In this document: positions 19,074 to 28,525 of the stretch, piece after piece | How positions within the stretch are numbered: the stretch's first letter is position 1 | Layout of the letters: every line of letters begins with the position of its first letter | Assembly (NCBI RefSeq): GCF_004345615.1 | Contig: NZ_SLWK01000001.1 | Location: 186,001-250,000 of the forward strand | DNA: 64,000 nt | Direction of reading: 5' to 3' | DNA from: Natronoflexus pectinivorans | GTDB taxonomy: Bacteria; Bacteroidota; Bacteroidia; Bacteroidales; Marinilabiliaceae | Notes under the pieces: model-generated | What the model was told of the DNA's origin: nothing | The model's input: only the letters and a program-made list of their open reading frames with translations | Database searches by the model: none | Translations under genes and position numbers: made by a program

Positions 19074-22034
19074 CTATTTATTAAAAAAGCTTTGCGGTGG
19101 CCCTAAGTAAGTCTCACCCATATCTCCCGTTTGCACAACTATTTTTTGGATAACTACATTTGGGTTCTTCATCCAGATTTTAAGAGTATGCTTACCTGGT
19201 TTATCAATTGTATGGGTTGTTCTACGTACATTGATATTATTTGACACCCAACTGGCCCAAACACCATATTCTGGAGCACCGTAACTGTAATCTCCCCAGT
19301 TTAATATTTCGGTATGAATATTCTCAATCTGTGGTTCTTCGTCGTTAAAAGAGATGCCATATTTCAAACCTGTTCGTTCATGTTTAAAATTTTTGGTAGG
19401 AGCCAAGTATACATGAACAGTTACTTCGCCTTCCGAGAAAAGGTGCATATCATATTCCAACCTTGGAGCATCCTGATCTCCTGGGGTCTGAATATCAGCC
19501 AATACAGGGAAAGACACCATAGAAGCATAGGTTCTTCCTAAATCAGGAACATACTTCCACCATGCATTTTCTGAATCAACCTTTCGGGTGAAATTCGGCG
19601 CTTCAATGGATACATAACCATTGGCCTCAACAAATCCCTGAACATTCTCACGAGCCGGATATGAAGGATTGAACACCTCGGCATAAACAGTAATAATTCT
19701 ATTGTCGGGACCGCTTATCCTTATGGGTTGACGATGCGTACCATCTGGAACCTGATTCCAGTCTACACTGACTAATAAGCGCTCTTGTTTCTCTACTGTA
19801 CCGGCAGGTTTGTCAATCAATAACCAGGGCACATCTGTATCTGTAGAATACTCAAATGAAAATCTTCCCCGGTTAAACACGTCTATATAGAATGATTGTT
19901 GATTAAACTTATCAAACTTAGGCAACACGGCTTCTTGTCTGTTACGACCAGCTTGTGGCCATGCATATCCTGAGCCTTCAATTGCTACCCTCATATCGGC
20001 AGGGTCATGTGGTGTGGCAACAGTTACATTGGGCATAACGTCCCATGGAGGCTGATTCCAGTACGTATAACCAATACGCGTTTGGGACATCATATGCATC
20101 CATTTACCATCAGCTATGCTGTGGTACTTATCATTAAGCTTGGCATCCATATCAAAATGATAACGTACCTTGTCCGCCATTTCCGTTGTACTTGAGCGCA
20201 ATTGCCTGGCATACAGACGATTTTTTGCCACAGAAACATACATTTCATTTAAATTGGCTGATGCTTTTACCGGATAAAGAACCAATTGAAAAAATGCATC
20301 CCGGTACTCTTCTGAAATTTTTCCGTTAATTCGTTCAGCTTTCTTCAACAAATTATTATACTCCTCAACCACTCTTTGACCTTCACGGAAATGAATGATA
20401 CTATATGTATCTTCATTTAATAATTCAGGTTTTCTTCTGGAGTTTATTCTTGTGTATTCATTTAACAGGTGTGCAATTTCTTCTGCAAACTCTTTCCCAA
20501 ACTGTTGTTGAGCCCACCATTTTGGATATTGTCCCATCACATCAGCTGGGATAGCGTCAGGATTCCAGGCAAAATCCAGGAAGAAAGAAATAGGAAACTC
20601 CATTGGCTTTAGGTCTCCAACATTTACCAACCACAATTTATCAATGTTGTGACGATAAGTAATGTTCATCTGTTCCCATATTCTCGAAATTTGTATGGTG
20701 TTAATCCACTTGTAACTTCTCGGGCCACCAACATAATCAAAATGATAATACATCCCCCATCCTCCGGAACGCTTTGCAGCAGCTTCAGGATCTGGAAGGT
20801 AACGAATATTGCCCCAGTTGTCATTGGTGAGCAGGATTAACACATCATCAGGAACTTCCATGCCTCTGTTGTAATAATCCATTACCTCTTTATAGAGAGC
20901 CCAAATCTGAATTACATCATCCGGATTTTTTGCGTGGTTTTGAATAATCTCTCTTTGATCATTCACAACTCTTTCAATAAGCTCAATGTTCGCCTCTTCA
21001 CTCAAAGGTTCATCTCCATCTCCTCGCATCGCAAGAGTAACAGTACTCTCATAGTCCTTCATTCTTTCTATTCCTTCAATCCAGAATTTCCTCAGCCCTT
21101 CTTCATTGGTTTGGTAATCCCAATCACCTTCTCCATATCTTTCCCATTCAATATGAGCTCTCATCATTGGTTCATGGTGAGTATAACCAATCACCACACC
21201 ATACATATCAGCCAAAGGAGCGTTATGTGGGCAATCGTCGTGAAAAGCTTTACCCCACATTGCAGGCCATAAGTAATTTCCTCTGAGTCTTAAAATCAAC
21301 TCAAAAACTTTTTCATAAAATTGATGATTAAACCCTCCAAAAGAGTGTCTGACCCAATTCCCTAATGCAGGTTCATCGTTATTAAGGAATATTCCCCTGT
21401 ATTGTACCTTTGGTTCTCCAAGTGTGAATCGTTCTGGCGACACATAAAGATTTGGCTGATGAGCAACAGGAACATCAGCCCACCAGTACCATGGAGAAAC
21501 TCCTATTTGTCTTGAAATTTCATAAATTCCAAAAATGGTTCCCCGTTTGTCGCTACCGGCAATAACCAATGCCTGATCTACACCTTTAACGGGATTATCA
21601 ACAACCTGAATAATAAATTTCTCCCACTTTCCGTCTAACTCCTCTGCATTTATTTTTCCTTCTTCTGCAAGCTTGTCAATAACCTGATTATTGCCAAGGG
21701 TACCGGCAATCACAATCCTTTTGGATTTTGGAACTGACTTTGTTGAAAGTTTCGGCTTGTTCCTGGTAACAAGCTCAAAATCACTCTGCAGATCCTTCAA
21801 AGCACGTATGACTCCCTGGTAATCATCCGAATGAGTATATAAAGGCACAGGCTTTCCACTTACGGCCAAAGGAAAATAGCCGTCCACAGAAGTGAAACTT
21901 ATGATACTGGACGAATGCGAACCGACACTTGCATCGGACGCTAATAATTGATTGTTATTACTCACCAATTCTCCAGCTACTGCTAAAAAGAACAGAGAAA
22001 GTAAACTTCTGATAACTAAACACTTTTTTTTCAT
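19074..22034 (-). CDS. GH115 xylan alpha-1,2-(4-O-methyl)glucuronidase
   Basis: This 986-residue exported protein (signal peptide about 1-25) matches GH115 over its length. Landmarks include GTIFGIYEISRQIGVSPWYWW, KVQYRGIFLNNDEPALGNW, RLRGNYLWPAMWGKAFH, GVVIGYTHHEPMMRAH and MYYHFDYVGGPRSYKW. A beta-sandwich extension covers about 830-980. The family removes glucuronic acid or its 4-O-methyl ether from glucuronoxylan in the periplasm or outside the cell. It is convergent with the CE1-like esterase, giving a small xylan-debranching locus. No SusC/SusD pair accompanies it, so it is not a classic polysaccharide utilisation locus. Confidence 0.93.
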   Translation of the reverse strand: MKKKCLVIRSLLSLFFLAVAGELVSNNNQLLASDASVGSHSSSIISFTSVDGYFPLAVSGKPVPLYTHSDDYQGVIRALKDLQSDFELVTRNKPKLSTKSVPKSKRIVIAGTLGNNQVIDKLAEEGKINAEELDGKWEKFIIQVVDNPVKGVDQALVIAGSDKRGTIFGIYEISRQIGVSPWYWWADVPVAHQPNLYVSPERFTLGEPKVQYRGIFLNNDEPALGNWVRHSFGGFNHQFYEKVFELILRLRGNYLWPAMWGKAFHDDCPHNAPLADMYGVVIGYTHHEPMMRAHIEWERYGEGDWDYQTNEEGLRKFWIEGIERMKDYESTVTLAMRGDGDEPLSEEANIELIERVVNDQREIIQNHAKNPDDVIQIWALYKEVMDYYNRGMEVPDDVLILLTNDNWGNIRYLPDPEAAAKRSGGWGMYYHFDYVGGPRSYKWINTIQISRIWEQMNITYRHNIDKLWLVNVGDLKPMEFPISFFLDFAWNPDAIPADVMGQYPKWWAQQQFGKEFAEEIAHLLNEYTRINSRRKPELLNEDTYSIIHFREGQRVVEEYNNLLKKAERINGKISEEYRDAFFQLVLYPVKASANLNEMYVSVAKNRLYARQLRSSTTEMADKVRYHFDMDAKLNDKYHSIADGKWMHMMSQTRIGYTYWNQPPWDVMPNVTVATPHDPADMRVAIEGSGYAWPQAGRNRQEAVLPKFDKFNQQSFYIDVFNRGRFSFEYSTDTDVPWLLIDKPAGTVEKQERLLVSVDWNQVPDGTHRQPIRISGPDNRIITVYAEVFNPSYPARENVQGFVEANGYVSIEAPNFTRKVDSENAWWKYVPDLGRTYASMVSFPVLADIQTPGDQDAPRLEYDMHLFSEGEVTVHVYLAPTKNFKHERTGLKYGISFNDEEPQIENIHTEILNWGDYSYGAPEYGVWASWVSNNINVRRTTHTIDKPGKHTLKIWMKNPNVVIQKIVVQTGDMGETYLGPPQSFFNK

Positions 22035-22599
22035 GTTTTTTTCTTTTGTTTATAATATGTCGATAAATCGATTCTCATATGACTATAGACAGCAATCAGG
22101 ATAGAGTTAAACGCTGCCCTCTCACAGTCCTCAAAGCCAATGTCTTCATGAACCAAAACAACAGTTAAAGCAAGACATTAAAACGACCCCAGTAAGTTGA
22201 AAATTTAGGAGGACGATATGATAAAACCGGGAATTTTCTTTTGAGATGCTTCCTCTGAAAAATCCTAATTACAAAATAAGTTAAAAACACCGTGCAGAAT
22301 GTGGATAAAATCATTATAAAGGAGGACATTAATGAAATAACTAAGATTAAAAAGAACACAATACATAAATTCACAAAACGCAGGGAGTGTCTATTGACTC
22401 AAATCTTAGAGAATACTATTCAGAAGTTTTGAAAAACCTGTGAGATTATCATTTTTCAATTATCAAATCAGTATATTTGATAGATCAAATTTCAAAAGAG
22501 ACGACCTTTTTCTTTTAAGAAAGAAAAAGAGATGGATACAAACAAGCGTCCAGCAATGTCCCGGAGTTTCATTTTTAATCATGCTTAAAACAGAATAAA
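22035..22599. other. Gene-poor, AT-rich gap upstream of GH115 and the aldo/keto reductase
   Basis: These 565 bp between two divergent genes must contain the promoters of both. A 69-codon hydrophobic reading frame at 22165-22374 (minus) has no recognisable domain and is not called. An AT-rich 10-bp hairpin at 22506-22529 lacks a T-run on the plus strand and is not called as a terminator. Confidence 0.5.
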
Positions 22600-23586
22600 A
22601 TGCAATACCGTCAACTAGGAAAAACAGGATTTAACATCTCAGAAATTTCTCTTGGCACGTGGCAGGTAGGAGGAAAATGGGGCTCAGGTTTTGATGACAA
22701 ACTGGCCGATGAGATTATTAACACCGCCATAGATAATGGGGTAAACTTTATCGACACGGCCGATGTTTATGAAAACGGTCTCAGCGAAACCGCTGTTGGA
22801 CGAGTGGTGCGCAGCCGATCGGAACGAATATATGTTGCCTCAAAATGTGGGCGACAGATCAATCCGCATGTGAGCAAAGGCTACCAGCCGAATGTGCTTC
22901 AAAAATACGTTGAGGACACTTTAAAACGCACTGGGTTAGAACAACTGGATTTAATTCAGTTGCATTGTCCCCCTACCGAAGTCTATTACCGGCCTGAAAT
23001 ATTTGAACGATTTGAGCGGCTAAAAGAGCAAGGGAAAATTGCCAATTTGGGAGTCAGCGTAGAAAAAGTTGAGGAAGCTTTAAAAGCCATTGAATATCCA
23101 AATGTAACCACGGTTCAAATCATCTTTAATCTTTTAAGGCAAAGACCTTCAGAACTGTTTTTTAAAGAAGCAAAGAAACGGAACATTGGGATCATTGTGC
23201 GCGTCCCTCTCGCTAGTGGGTTGTTAACTGGAAAGTTTAAAGCCGACACGCAGTTCACATCAGATGATCATCGAAATTTTAATCGCAATGGTGGGGCTTT
23301 TGATAAAGGCGAAACTTTTTCCGGAATTGATTACAACCTGGGATTAAAGGTTGTTGAAGAGCTCAAAGAGGTATTCCCCGGCGTTGAAAATCTTGCACCG
23401 GCAGCCTTAAAGTGGATATTGCAATTTAAAGAAGTGAGCTGCATCATTCCGGGCGCATCAAAAAAAGAGCATGTAACGTCTAATCTTTCAGTATACGACT
23501 TCCCGGATCTGACACCTGAGCAGGTGTCTCAAATGAATGAGATTTACAAAAATCATATAAAGAAAGAAGTTCATCACTTATGGTAA
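22600..23586 (+). CDS. Aldo/keto reductase
   Basis: This 328-residue cytoplasmic NAD(P)H-dependent oxidoreductase has the AKR catalytic tetrad in the expected order: Asp and Tyr in DTADVYENGLSE, Lys in ASKCG, and His in LIQLHCPP. The C-terminal cofactor-binding part is IIPGASKKEHV. The family reduces sugar aldehydes and other carbonyls; the substrate here is not evident. The DUF2721 gene follows after 13 bp and is probably co-transcribed. Confidence 0.9.
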   Translation: MQYRQLGKTGFNISEISLGTWQVGGKWGSGFDDKLADEIINTAIDNGVNFIDTADVYENGLSETAVGRVVRSRSERIYVASKCGRQINPHVSKGYQPNVLQKYVEDTLKRTGLEQLDLIQLHCPPTEVYYRPEIFERFERLKEQGKIANLGVSVEKVEEALKAIEYPNVTTVQIIFNLLRQRPSELFFKEAKKRNIGIIVRVPLASGLLTGKFKADTQFTSDDHRNFNRNGGAFDKGETFSGIDYNLGLKVVEELKEVFPGVENLAPAALKWILQFKEVSCIIPGASKKEHVTSNLSVYDFPDLTPEQVSQMNEIYKNHIKKEVHHLW

Positions 23587-23599
23587 ACGCACTTGGATT

Positions 23600-24001
23600 A
23601 TGGAGCAACTCACACTGACCACACCGGCACTGCTATTTTCTGCAATATCTCTGATATTGCTGGCCTACACCAATCGGTTTCTGGCCTATGCCTCGGTGGT
23701 TAGGGCTTTGCACGATAAGTTCATACAATCTCCCAACGACATATTGTATGGGCAAATACAAAACATGAGGAAACGGTTAATATTAACCCGCTCCATGCAA
23801 ATCATGGGCATAGCCAGCTTGTTGCTTTGTGTGCTGTGTATGTTTTTGATTTATATTGGATGGCAAACTGCAGCCGAAATCATTTTTGGCGTTGCGTTGG
23901 TTTTACTGATTCTTTCACTCGGTACATCTATAAAAGAAATCCAGATCTCGGTAAAAGCTCTCGATTTACATTTGAGTGATATGGAAAAAAAGGAGTGCTA
24001 A
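23600..24001 (+). CDS. DUF2721 membrane protein
   Basis: This 133-residue protein has three predicted membrane helices (about 8-28, 70-92 and 95-115) and the family opening [23 protein letters not shown]. The function of DUF2721 is unknown. It follows the aldo/keto reductase after 13 bp. Its last codons form half of a terminator shared with hisB, and the two stop codons overlap. Confidence 0.8.
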   Translation: MEQLTLTTPALLFSAISLILLAYTNRFLAYASVVRALHDKFIQSPNDILYGQIQNMRKRLILTRSMQIMGIASLLLCVLCMFLIYIGWQTAAEIIFGVALVLLILSLGTSIKEIQISVKALDLHLSDMEKKEC

Positions 24002-24013
24002 AGCACTCCTTTT
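23988..24013. terminator. Terminator built from the last codons of DUF2721 and hisB
   Basis: A 12-bp stem (AAAAGGAGTGCT / AGCACTCCTTTT) has an AA loop. Both convergent genes end inside it, with stops at 23998-24000 (minus) and 23999-24001 (plus). Confidence 0.85.
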
Positions 24014-25128
24014 GTACTTGGCAGCTGATCGCTGAAAATATCTTTACGAATGGCATTTTTAATGGCTTTCGCGAAAGCCTTAAAAATTCCTTCTATTTTG
24101 TGGTGTTCATTTCCACCTTCAGCTTTAATATTCAAGTTGCTGAGTGATGTATCGCTAAAACTTTTAAAGAAGTGGTGAAACATCTCAGTAGGCATATCTC
24201 CTACCTTTTCGCGTTTAAATTCTGCATTCCACACCAACCATGGACGGCCGCCAAAATCAATGGCAACCTGTGCCAGCACATCATCCATAGGTAAACAAAA
24301 ACCGTATCTCTCAATCCCCCTTTTATCACCCAAGGCTTTTCTGAAAGCCTCGCCTAAAGCAAGCCCGGCATCTTCAATCGTGTGGTGCTCATCCACATGC
24401 AAATCGCCATCTACTTTAATGGTCAAATCGCACCCGGAATGGCGTCCAATCTGCTCCAGCATGTGATCGAAGAAATGGAGGCCGGTTGAAATATCACATT
24501 TTCCGGTTCCATCCAAATCGAGTTCGATGTGTATTTTGGTTTCGGCTGTGGCTCTGTCGACCACAGCAGTTCGCTCCGATGAAAATAAGAAAGCGGCAAT
24601 TTCATCCCAATCAGCAGATACAAAAACCGCATACTCACTAAGATTTTGATCTTCAAGCATGACTGAACCCTTTTCCTGTTCCTGTACAAAAATGGCCTTA
24701 CAGCCAAGGTTTTTTGCCAATTGTACATCAGTCAGCCTGTCGCCGATAACATAAGATCCGGCCAGGTCATACTCCTCGGAGAAGTATTCAGTAAGCATTC
24801 CCGTTCCAGGTTTGCGGTTCGGGGAGTTGTCCTGCGGCATTGACGGATCAATATGCACTTTCGAAAACTCAATGCCCTCACCTTCCAAAGTACTCATCAT
24901 TTTATTTTGAGCAGGCCAAAAAGTCTCCTCCGGAAAGGATGCTGTTCCCAATCCATCCTGATTGGTTACCATAACCAGTTCAAAATCCAATTTGGATGCG
25001 ATAAGATGCAAATTCCTGATTACTTTTGGGAAAAACTCCAGTTTTTCCAAGCTATCCACCTGGTAATCCACAGGTGGCTCTTTTATGATTGTTCCATCGC
25101 GATCGATAAAGAGAACTTTCTTCTTCAT
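23998..25128 (-). CDS. hisB: Bifunctional histidinol-phosphatase / imidazoleglycerol-phosphate dehydratase
   Basis: This 376-residue protein carries two histidine-pathway activities. The N-terminal HAD phosphatase (about 1-165) has DRDGT with Asp9 and Asp11, plus [15 protein letters not shown]. The four-cysteine zinc site of enterobacterial HisB is absent ([18 protein letters not shown]). The C-terminal IGP dehydratase (about 185-376) has the metal-binding sequences [34 protein letters not shown] and [18 protein letters not shown]. It is the last gene of the his operon, 13 bp after an unrelated esterase gene. Confidence 0.95.
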   Translation of the reverse strand: MKKKVLFIDRDGTIIKEPPVDYQVDSLEKLEFFPKVIRNLHLIASKLDFELVMVTNQDGLGTASFPEETFWPAQNKMMSTLEGEGIEFSKVHIDPSMPQDNSPNRKPGTGMLTEYFSEEYDLAGSYVIGDRLTDVQLAKNLGCKAIFVQEQEKGSVMLEDQNLSEYAVFVSADWDEIAAFLFSSERTAVVDRATAETKIHIELDLDGTGKCDISTGLHFFDHMLEQIGRHSGCDLTIKVDGDLHVDEHHTIEDAGLALGEAFRKALGDKRGIERYGFCLPMDDVLAQVAIDFGGRPWLVWNAEFKREKVGDMPTEMFHHFFKSFSDTSLSNLNIKAEGGNEHHKIEGIFKAFAKAIKNAIRKDIFSDQLPSTKGVL

Positions 25129-25141
25129 TTATAGTAAAGTG

Positions 25142-26047
25142 TTAATCTATTTTATTCTTTAACCAAACATCCAGAAGCTCTATCCAGTATTCAACTCCTG
25201 AGTTTTCCCGAAATCCGTATCCATGTCCTCCAAAAGGAAGAATCAACTGAGTAACATCCACTCCTTTTTCAGACAAAGCGTCTGCATAGCGAAGTGAATT
25301 TTCCACCGGCACTGCTCTATCGTCCATCGAATGGACTAATAAAGTGACTGGAACTTCCGGAGAAGCCTGCTTTTCAAGAGAAAACAACTCCACAAACTCA
25401 CTCAACGGATCTTCACCCAATAAGTTGACTTTACTTCCGCGATGGGTGATTTCATCATCCATCGAAATAACAGGATATACCAGAATCGAAAAATCAGGTC
25501 GGACATCTTCCTCCTTTAATTCTTTATTTACCGGAACATCGAACATCACTGATGCCGAACCGGCCAAATGACCGCCGGCAGAAAAGCCGATGACCCCAAT
25601 TCTATCAGCGTCAACACCATACTTATCTGCATTACTACGAACATGATGAATGGCCTGCTGCAAATCAATTAATGGAGTGAAGGCCGGAGTTGTAACAATT
25701 TCTTCGTCCGGCAAACGGTATTTCAGCACAAAAGCTTCGTAACCACGTGAAGCAAACCACTTAGCCACCATAACGCCTTCATGATTTGTAGCCTGACGAG
25801 CGTATCCTCCACCCGGAACTATAATAATAGCCGGCTTCTGTTTTACAGCCATTTCACATGCAGCAAAGCGGAATATACCAGGAACAGAAACACGTGAAAC
25901 CCGGTGATTTTCGTTTATTTCCTTTACAGCAAGCCCATCCCTGTTAAATGGGATGCTTTCATCCCACAAAGGAATCATCTCTTGACTAAATAATAATTGA
26001 GAATTCACTATCAGATAAAATATTATCAGCACCCTGTAGAGTCTCAT
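25142..26047 (-). CDS. Exported alpha/beta-hydrolase (esterase/acetylxylan esterase-like) inside the his operon
   Basis: This 301-residue protein has a signal peptide (about 1-21, NSQLLFSQ). The hydrolase fold shows the oxyanion stretch IIVPGGGYARQATNHEG, the nucleophile motif GFSAGG, and a C-terminal Asp/His pair in MDDRAVPVENS and FGGHGYGF. Relatives (BD-FAE/Axe-type) deacetylate xylan or cleave small esters. It lies 18 bp after hisC and 13 bp before hisB on the same strand, so it should be co-transcribed with histidine genes although it acts outside the cytoplasm. It looks like a later insertion into the operon. Confidence 0.85.
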   Translation of the reverse strand: MRLYRVLIIFYLIVNSQLLFSQEMIPLWDESIPFNRDGLAVKEINENHRVSRVSVPGIFRFAACEMAVKQKPAIIIVPGGGYARQATNHEGVMVAKWFASRGYEAFVLKYRLPDEEIVTTPAFTPLIDLQQAIHHVRSNADKYGVDADRIGVIGFSAGGHLAGSASVMFDVPVNKELKEEDVRPDFSILVYPVISMDDEITHRGSKVNLLGEDPLSEFVELFSLEKQASPEVPVTLLVHSMDDRAVPVENSLRYADALSEKGVDVTQLILPFGGHGYGFRENSGVEYWIELLDVWLKNKID

Positions 26048-26065
26048 AACACCTAATTTTTACAT

Positions 26066-27103
26066 TTACACAAATAAGCGCAACGCATCCATTAATATCC
26101 TGTTCTCCTCGGGAGATCCTACTGTTATTCTCAAGCACCCTTCACAAAGAGTGACTGTAGAACGGTCGCGAATAATGATCTTCTTGTCCACCAGAAAATT
26201 ATAAATCCTTTTGGGTTCAGTGGTTCTGACCAGCAAAAAGTTAGCATCAGAAGGATAAATGTGATGAACAAACGGTAGTTTTTTCAGCTCAGAAGCCAAT
26301 TTTATTCGCTCATCCAGCAAAAGTTTTATCCACTGCTCTGTTTTCTCCTTGTTTTGAGATATCAGCTCCATGGCCTTTTTCTGAGTGAGAATATTCAGGT
26401 TGTATGGATACTTTATGCGACTTAAAATCTTGATGATTTCAGGCTGAGCAAATGCCATTCCCAAACGAATACCTGCCATCCCCCATGCTTTGGAGAATGT
26501 TTGCATCACAACCAGATTGGGAAAATTATTCAATTTTCCCAGCATTGAACGTCCCGGAGCAAAATCAACATAAGCCTCATCCAGAACAACTATACCATCG
26601 AATTTCCTCAAGATCGTTTCTACATCAGTCTCTCTGAAACAATTACCGGTGGGGTTATTGGGTGAACATATCCACAACATCTTGGTATTGGCATCAACCA
26701 CATCAAGCAAGGCAGCCACATCCAATTCAAAGTCGGAAGTTAGTTTCACTTTTTTGACCTTAACATCGTTGGTTTCGGCAGCTACCTGGTACATCCCGTA
26801 TGTTGGGTCAATGGATACCACATTATCAATACCCGGTTCGCAAAAGGCGCGATAGACCAAATCAATGGCTTCATCCGAGCCGTTACCCAAAAATATCTGG
26901 GCAGCATCAACCTCCTTTAATTCAGCTATAATAGCTTTCAGCTTTCGCTGATAAGGGTCGGGATAACGATTGTAAGGTTCATTGAAAGGATTTTCGTTGG
27001 CATCAAGGAAAACTCCTTCTTCACCTGTATATTCATCGCGTGCCGATGAATAGGGTTTAAGGTTTTGTATATTGGTTCTTAATAGTTGAGTGAGTGACCT
27101 CAT
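26066..27103 (-). CDS. hisC: Histidinol-phosphate aminotransferase
   Basis: This 345-residue PLP-dependent fold-type I enzyme converts imidazole-acetol phosphate to histidinol phosphate. Landmarks are LDANENPFNEPYNRYPDP (substrate region), LWICSPNNPTGN, VVLDEAYVDF and the PLP lysine in TFSKAWGMAGIRLG. It is the third gene of the operon. The 115-bp gap to hisD upstream contains a lone copy of the CGCAGAGACG repeat. Confidence 0.95.
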   Translation of the reverse strand: MRSLTQLLRTNIQNLKPYSSARDEYTGEEGVFLDANENPFNEPYNRYPDPYQRKLKAIIAELKEVDAAQIFLGNGSDEAIDLVYRAFCEPGIDNVVSIDPTYGMYQVAAETNDVKVKKVKLTSDFELDVAALLDVVDANTKMLWICSPNNPTGNCFRETDVETILRKFDGIVVLDEAYVDFAPGRSMLGKLNNFPNLVVMQTFSKAWGMAGIRLGMAFAQPEIIKILSRIKYPYNLNILTQKKAMELISQNKEKTEQWIKLLLDERIKLASELKKLPFVHHIYPSDANFLLVRTTEPKRIYNFLVDKKIIIRDRSTVTLCEGCLRITVGSPEENRILMDALRLFV

Positions 27104-27139
27104 GTTTTTATTATAAGATTCTTAGTACTATTGAATAGG

Positions 27140-27158
27140 CGCAGAGACGTAAAGACGC
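27140..27158 (+). repeat. Lone CGCAGAGACG repeat between hisD and hisC
   Basis: The 19 bp CGCAGAGACGTAAAGACGC agree at 17 positions with the repeat that bounds the GxxExxY cassette on its right side (7516-7540). No GxxExxY gene and no second copy are nearby. Confidence 0.65.
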
Positions 27159-27218
27159 ATAACAAAAGCCTGGCAATCATGCGCACAGAAACCATTCAGT
27201 TTCTCCGAGTATTCACGC

Positions 27219-28505
27219 TTAATCTCCAATTTCGTTTAATCTGATGGTGACAGCATTTTTGTGTGCCTCCAGCATTTCTGCTGCAGCCATTTCCTGGATT
27301 ACAGGTCCCAGTTGTTTTAACCCTTCCGGCGTAATTTGCTGAAATGTAACCTTACGGATGTAGCTGTCGATGTTCACTCCGGAATAGGTTCTGGCATGAC
27401 CATAAGTTGGTAATGTGTGGTTTGTTCCAGATGCGTAATCACCTGCACTTTCGGGAGTATAATGTCCAATAAAAACCGAACCGGCATTAATAATCCTGTC
27501 TGCCACCTCTTCTGCATCATTAACCGCCAAAATAAGATGTTCCGGGGCGTAGAGGTCGCTCATTTCTATCATCTCATCGATGGATGTCAGCAAAAAAGCT
27601 CTGCTATCGTTCAACGCACCTCTTGCTCCCTCTTCCCGTGGAAGTGATTTTACCTGCTTTTCAACTTCGGCCATTACAGCATCCAGAAGTTCCGGAACTG
27701 TGGTGAGCAGAATGACCTGACTTCCTGCGCCATGCTCAGCCTGTGACAACAGATCTGCTGCTACAAATGCAGGGTTGGCCGATTCATCGGCCATGACCAA
27801 CACTTCTGATGGCCCCGCCGGCATGTCAATGGCCGTATTTTTAAGACTTATCAACTGCTTGGCTGCAGTGACATACTTATTACCGGGCCCAAATATTTTA
27901 TAAACTTTAGGAACAGTTTCTGTACCGAAAGTCATTGCCCCAATGGCCTGAATTCCACCTATCTTGTAAATCTTATCAATTCCTGCCACACTGGCTGCAT
28001 AAAGAATGGCCGGATGAATTTTTCCATCTTTTCCGGGAGGGGTACAAAGTATAATCTCCCGACAACCGGCAATTTTGGCAGGGACACCCAACATGAGCAC
28101 CGTGGAGAATAATGGTGCAGTACCACCAGGAACATACAATCCCACCTTCTCAATGGGAACGCTCTTTTGCCAACAGATTACTCCCGGTTGGGTTTCAACT
28201 TTCTCCATTAATTGCCATTGGGTGGCATGAAACGTTTTGATATTTTGTGCTGCGGTTTCAATGGCTTTTTTAAGTTCTTCACTTATTTTTGATGAAGCAG
28301 CGGCAATCTCCTCCTCGCTCACTTGCAATTCAGCTCTTTCATAGCCATCAAACATCCGGCTGTATTTTAAAACTGCCTGATCCCCGCCAACCTCTATTTC
28401 ATCCAGCACAGATTGTACCTGCTCATATAATCCGGAGACATCTAACTGAGGCCGCTGTAGCAACTCGTCCCACTGATTACGTGGCGGATTAACATACGTC
28501 TGCAT
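27219..28505 (-). CDS. hisD: Histidinol dehydrogenase
   Basis: This 428-residue zinc enzyme oxidises histidinol to histidine in two NAD steps. Landmarks are GLYVPGGTAPLFSTVLMLG, FGPGNKYVTAAKQ, DMPAGPSEVLV, DLLSQAEHGAGSQ and SYIRKVTFQQ. I chose the ATG at 28505 (MQTYVNPPRN); an in-frame ATG three codons earlier is possible. It is the second gene of the operon, 20 bp after hisG. Confidence 0.96.
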   Translation of the reverse strand: MQTYVNPPRNQWDELLQRPQLDVSGLYEQVQSVLDEIEVGGDQAVLKYSRMFDGYERAELQVSEEEIAAASSKISEELKKAIETAAQNIKTFHATQWQLMEKVETQPGVICWQKSVPIEKVGLYVPGGTAPLFSTVLMLGVPAKIAGCREIILCTPPGKDGKIHPAILYAASVAGIDKIYKIGGIQAIGAMTFGTETVPKVYKIFGPGNKYVTAAKQLISLKNTAIDMPAGPSEVLVMADESANPAFVAADLLSQAEHGAGSQVILLTTVPELLDAVMAEVEKQVKSLPREEGARGALNDSRAFLLTSIDEMIEMSDLYAPEHLILAVNDAEEVADRIINAGSVFIGHYTPESAGDYASGTNHTLPTYGHARTYSGVNIDSYIRKVTFQQITPEGLKQLGPVIQEMAAAEMLEAHKNAVTIRLNEIGD

Positions 28506-28525
28506 AATAACCAACTTTAATAGTG

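Noticed and set aside
22165-22374. 69-codon hydrophobic frame on the minus strand upstream of GH115
   Set aside because: It lies in AT-rich intergenic DNA, where hydrophobic frames arise by chance. No domain, promoter or neighbouring gene supports it.
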